Part shown: positions 39,848 to 42,101 of the stretch, one piece after another
Layout of the letters: each line of letters opens with the position of its first letter
Position numbering within the stretch: position 1 is the first letter of the stretch
Assembly: GCA_944392515.1 (NCBI GenBank)
Contig: CALXWV010000009.1
Coordinates: 1 to 42,101, forward strand
Direction of reading: 5' to 3'
DNA: 42,101 nt
Source: an uncultured Clostridia bacterium
GTDB taxonomy: Bacteria; Bacillota; Clostridia; TANB77; CAG-508
The notes under the pieces: generated by a model
Seen by the model: the letters and a program-made list of their open reading frames with translations, nothing else
Told to the model about the DNA's origin: nothing
Databases searched by the model: none
Translations under genes and position numbers: made by a program

Positions 39848-42101
39848 ATGAATATGAAAAAGTTGAAGTATTGTATACTCATAATATCAATCTTAATAAT
39901 TGCCTTAATAATAAGTGTATTAATAAAAAGGACAGATATCCAATATTTAATTAATGACAAAGCAAAAATGAATATGTCAGTATTAGCTGAAAATAATAGT
40001 TGGGATATATCAAAAGATGGAGATGGAAGCATAATAGCTACACTTTCAGCAGATGGAACTTTAACTATATCTGGAACTGGAGAAATGAAAGATTGGAATA
40101 TAAGCGATTCTACAGATTGGCACAACAATGAATACATAGACTTGGTAAAAAATGTAGTTATAGAAGATGGAATAACAAGTATAGGAAGCTGGGCATTTTA
40201 TGGCTGTAGAAGCTTAACCAATATAGAACTACCAGAAGGATTAACAAGTATTGGCAGGAGTGCATTTTATGGCTGTAGTAGCTTAACCAATATAGAAATC
40301 CCAGAAGGAGTAACAAGTATAGGAAGTTATGCATTTTCGGACTGTAGTAGCTTAACTAATATAAAACTACCAGAAGGATTAACAAGTATAGAAGAAAGAA
40401 CATTTGATGACTGTAGTAGCTTAACCAATATAGAACTACCAGAAGGATTAACAAGTATAGATGAGTATGTATTTTATAGCTGTAATAGCTTAACCAATAT
40501 AGAACTACCCAAAGGATTAACAAGTATAGAAGACAATACATTCTTTTTATGTTCAAGTTTATCAAATATAAAAGTTGATATAAACAATACCGAATATATG
40601 GATGATGAGGGAGTATTATATACAAAAGACGGCAAACAATTGTTACAATATCCACCTAAGAAAGAGGATATAAGTTATATAGTTTTAGAGACAGTAACAA
40701 GTATAGGAAAGTATGCTTTTGATGACTGTAGTAGCTTAACCAATATAGAACTACCAAAAGGATTAATAAGTATAGGAGAGTATGCATTTTGGGACTGTAG
40801 TAGCTTAACAAATATAGAAATCCCAGAAAGAGTAACAAGTATGGGCAGTTATGCATTTTATGGCTGTAGAAGCTTAACCAATATAGAACTACCAGAAGGA
40901 TTAACAAGTATAGGAAGCAATGCATTTAATCACTGTAGTAGCCTAACAAATATAGAAATCCCAGAAGGATTAACAAGTATAGGAAGTGGTGCATTTAGTT
41001 ACTGTAGTAGCTTAACCAATATAGAACTACCAGAAGGACTAACAAGTATAGAAGTTGGAACATTTTATCACTGTAGTCACCTAACAAATATAGAAATCCC
41101 AGAAGGATTAACAAGCATAGGAGATAATGCATTTGATGGCTGTAGTAGTTTAACCAATATAGAAATCCCAGAAGGAGTAACAAGTATAGGAGATAGAGTA
41201 TTTAATAACTGTATAAGCTTAACAAATATAGAAATCCCAAAAGAAGTAACAAGTATAGGAAATATGGCATTTTATGACTGTAGTAGTTTAACCAATATAG
41301 AACTACCAAAAGGATTAACAAGTATAGGAGAGTATGCATTTTATGGCTGTAGTAGCTTAACCAATATAGAACTACCAAAAGGAATGACAAGTATAGGAAA
41401 GGGGGCATTTGGGTTTTGCACTAGTTTAGAAGAAATTAAAATCCCAGAAGGAGTAACAAGTATAGGAGAATATATGTTTTCTCTATGTAGTAGCTTAACA
41501 AAAGCTATAATACCTAAAACAGTTACAACAATAGCTTCAAATGCATTTGGAGGTTACAAAAATCTAAATATATTGTGTGCAAGCAATAGTACAGCAGAGT
41601 CATATGCAATAGAAAAAGGATTAAATTATACATTAGATGACATAGCTCCAAATGTAGAAATATCAAATAATGGAACAAATAATCCAGTAAAACAAATGAA
41701 TACAACAGTAACAGTAACAGATAACTTATCAGGAGTAAGTAGTACAAAATACTTATGGAGTACAAAAAGCGAAAATGTTCAAGAAAATGAAATAACAAAT
41801 GTATTAGAAGAAGGACAAACAATAACGACACCAAAAGAAACAGGAGAATACTATTTATGGATATTAGTAGAAGATAAAGTAGGAAACAAAGCTATAACCA
41901 AAAGTAATGTATTTAATATAGATAATACAGCTCCAACATTAGAAATACAATACACACCAAATACATATACAAAAGAAAATGTAACAGCAAAAATAACAGC
42001 AAATGAAGAAATTCAAGGAGTAGCAGGATGGACATTATCAGTAGATAAAAGAGTACTAACAAAAGAATATACAGAAAATACAGAAGAAACAATAACAGTA
42101 A
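39848..42101 (+). CDS. BspA-like leucine-rich-repeat surface protein (3' truncated by window edge)
   Basis: The frame is open from the ATG at 39848 to the window end, 751 codons without a stop. GGGAG lies just upstream; the ATG at 39854 is an alternative start. Residues 7-25 are a hydrophobic signal or anchor segment. A short domain follows (ATLSADGTLTISGTGEM), common before such repeats. About 19 LRR_5/BspA-type units of 23 residues span residues 100-570, with consensus SSLTNIELPEGLTSIG and then AFxxC. Unit 7 is longer (DDEGVLYTKDGKQLLQYPP), a known variant of these repeats. After the repeats come CASNSTAESYA and Ig-like modules beginning DIAPNVEI and DNTAPTLEI. It is probably a cell-surface binding protein; the anchor is outside the window. 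Confidence 0.88.
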   Translation, partial: MNMKKLKYCILIISILIIALIISVLIKRTDIQYLINDKAKMNMSVLAENNSWDISKDGDGSIIATLSADGTLTISGTGEMKDWNISDSTDWHNNEYIDLVKNVVIEDGITSIGSWAFYGCRSLTNIELPEGLTSIGRSAFYGCSSLTNIEIPEGVTSIGSYAFSDCSSLTNIKLPEGLTSIEERTFDDCSSLTNIELPEGLTSIDEYVFYSCNSLTNIELPKGLTSIEDNTFFLCSSLSNIKVDINNTEYMDDEGVLYTKDGKQLLQYPPKKEDISYIVLETVTSIGKYAFDDCSSLTNIELPKGLISIGEYAFWDCSSLTNIEIPERVTSMGSYAFYGCRSLTNIELPEGLTSIGSNAFNHCSSLTNIEIPEGLTSIGSGAFSYCSSLTNIELPEGLTSIEVGTFYHCSHLTNIEIPEGLTSIGDNAFDGCSSLTNIEIPEGVTSIGDRVFNNCISLTNIEIPKEVTSIGNMAFYDCSSLTNIELPKGLTSIGEYAFYGCSSLTNIELPKGMTSIGKGAFGFCTSLEEIKIPEGVTSIGEYMFSLCSSLTKAIIPKTVTTIASNAFGGYKNLNILCASNSTAESYAIEKGLNYTLDDIAPNVEISNNGTNNPVKQMNTTVTVTDNLSGVSSTKYLWSTKSENVQENEITNVLEEGQTITTPKETGEYYLWILVEDKVGNKAITKSNVFNIDNTAPTLEIQYTPNTYTKENVTAKITANEEIQGVAGWTLSVDKRVLTKEYTENTEETITV
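40145..41557 (+). repeat. Tandem array of about nineteen 69-bp coding repeats
   Basis: Each unit encodes 23 residues, and long stretches such as AGCTTAACCAATATAGAA recur almost unchanged in most units. The similarity at DNA level, including silent positions, points to recent duplication or gene conversion. Unit 7 is interrupted by about 36 extra codons. Confidence 0.9.

Noticed and set aside
38939..40137. Long minus-strand ORFs opposite the end of spoIIE and the start of the LRR gene
   Set aside because: They overlap well-supported plus-strand coding sequence and show no family motifs; they arise from the low-stop antisense frame.
40145..41557. Regularly spaced repeats that might suggest a CRISPR array
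   Set aside because: The repeat unit is 69 bp, a multiple of three, in one open frame that encodes LRR_5 units; there are no unique spacers.
40356..41834. Several minus-strand ORFs rich in Leu and Tyr opposite the LRR gene
   Set aside because: They are repetitive shadows of the 69-bp coding repeats, have no ribosome sites, and the plus strand has a clear LRR protein.

Overview
This window is a low-GC stretch, strongly A+T-rich by eye, from a spore-forming Gram-positive bacterium of the class Clostridia, probably an uncultured gut lineage. The evidence is the near-exclusive use of A/T-ending codons and AGA arginine, Gram-positive Shine-Dalgarno sites, a spoIIE sporulation phosphatase, MecA and PcrA of Firmicutes type, an LPxTG-type sortase signal, and the Clostridia-style order radC-mreB-mreC-mreD-pbp2-minC. 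No rRNA, tRNA, CRISPR array or transposase gene was seen.

Positions 1-7460 hold the end of a fatty-acid synthesis operon, fabD(partial)-fabG-fabF-accB-fabZ-accC-accD-accA-fabI. It joins the whole acetyl-CoA carboxylase to the elongation-cycle enzymes and ends in a hairpin terminator. A perfect 12-bp inverted repeat lies between fabD and fabG. A gene-free, extremely A+T-rich gap of about 0.9 kb follows. It contains one possible structured RNA and a heptamer tandem repeat. Next comes an SbcD/YhaO-like nuclease gene with a short, membrane-inserted YhaN-like ATPase gene (8299-11330).

Positions 11389-25148 are mostly housekeeping genes in short transcription units with recognisable promoters and hairpin terminators: a probable Mn-type cation diffusion facilitator, prfA, a ZIP metal transporter, a divergent PurC-like gene with foreign codon use, pcrA with a probable LexA box, mecA, and the cell-shape cluster DUF4321-radC-mreBCD-pbp2. 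minC follows under its own promoter, and no minD or minE comes after it. On the opposite strand sit an asparagine-rich protein and an overlapping 53-residue hydrophobic protein that is too short for routine ORF calling.

Positions 26354-36774 form a two-gene surface operon. The first gene encodes a 1610-residue secreted protein of DUF11/SdrD-B-type domains with a C-terminal membrane anchor. The second encodes an 1858-residue protein with a probable N-terminal thioester adhesin domain and a C-terminal LPPTG sortase signal. The two share a recurring domain-junction module. spoIIE follows, with a promoter of the unusual 21-bp-spacer type known for Spo0A-activated genes. The window ends inside a BspA-like leucine-rich-repeat surface protein gene of about 19 nearly identical 69-bp units. 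It runs off the edge without a stop codon, and the ORFs on its opposite strand are repeat artefacts.

The most interesting points are the thioester-adhesin operon, the asparagine-rich/small hydrophobic gene pair, the PurC-like gene with altered active-site motifs beside a promoter palindrome, the short YhaN-like ATPase, and the Spo0A-type spoIIE promoter. All assignments come from reading the sequence; no database search was run.
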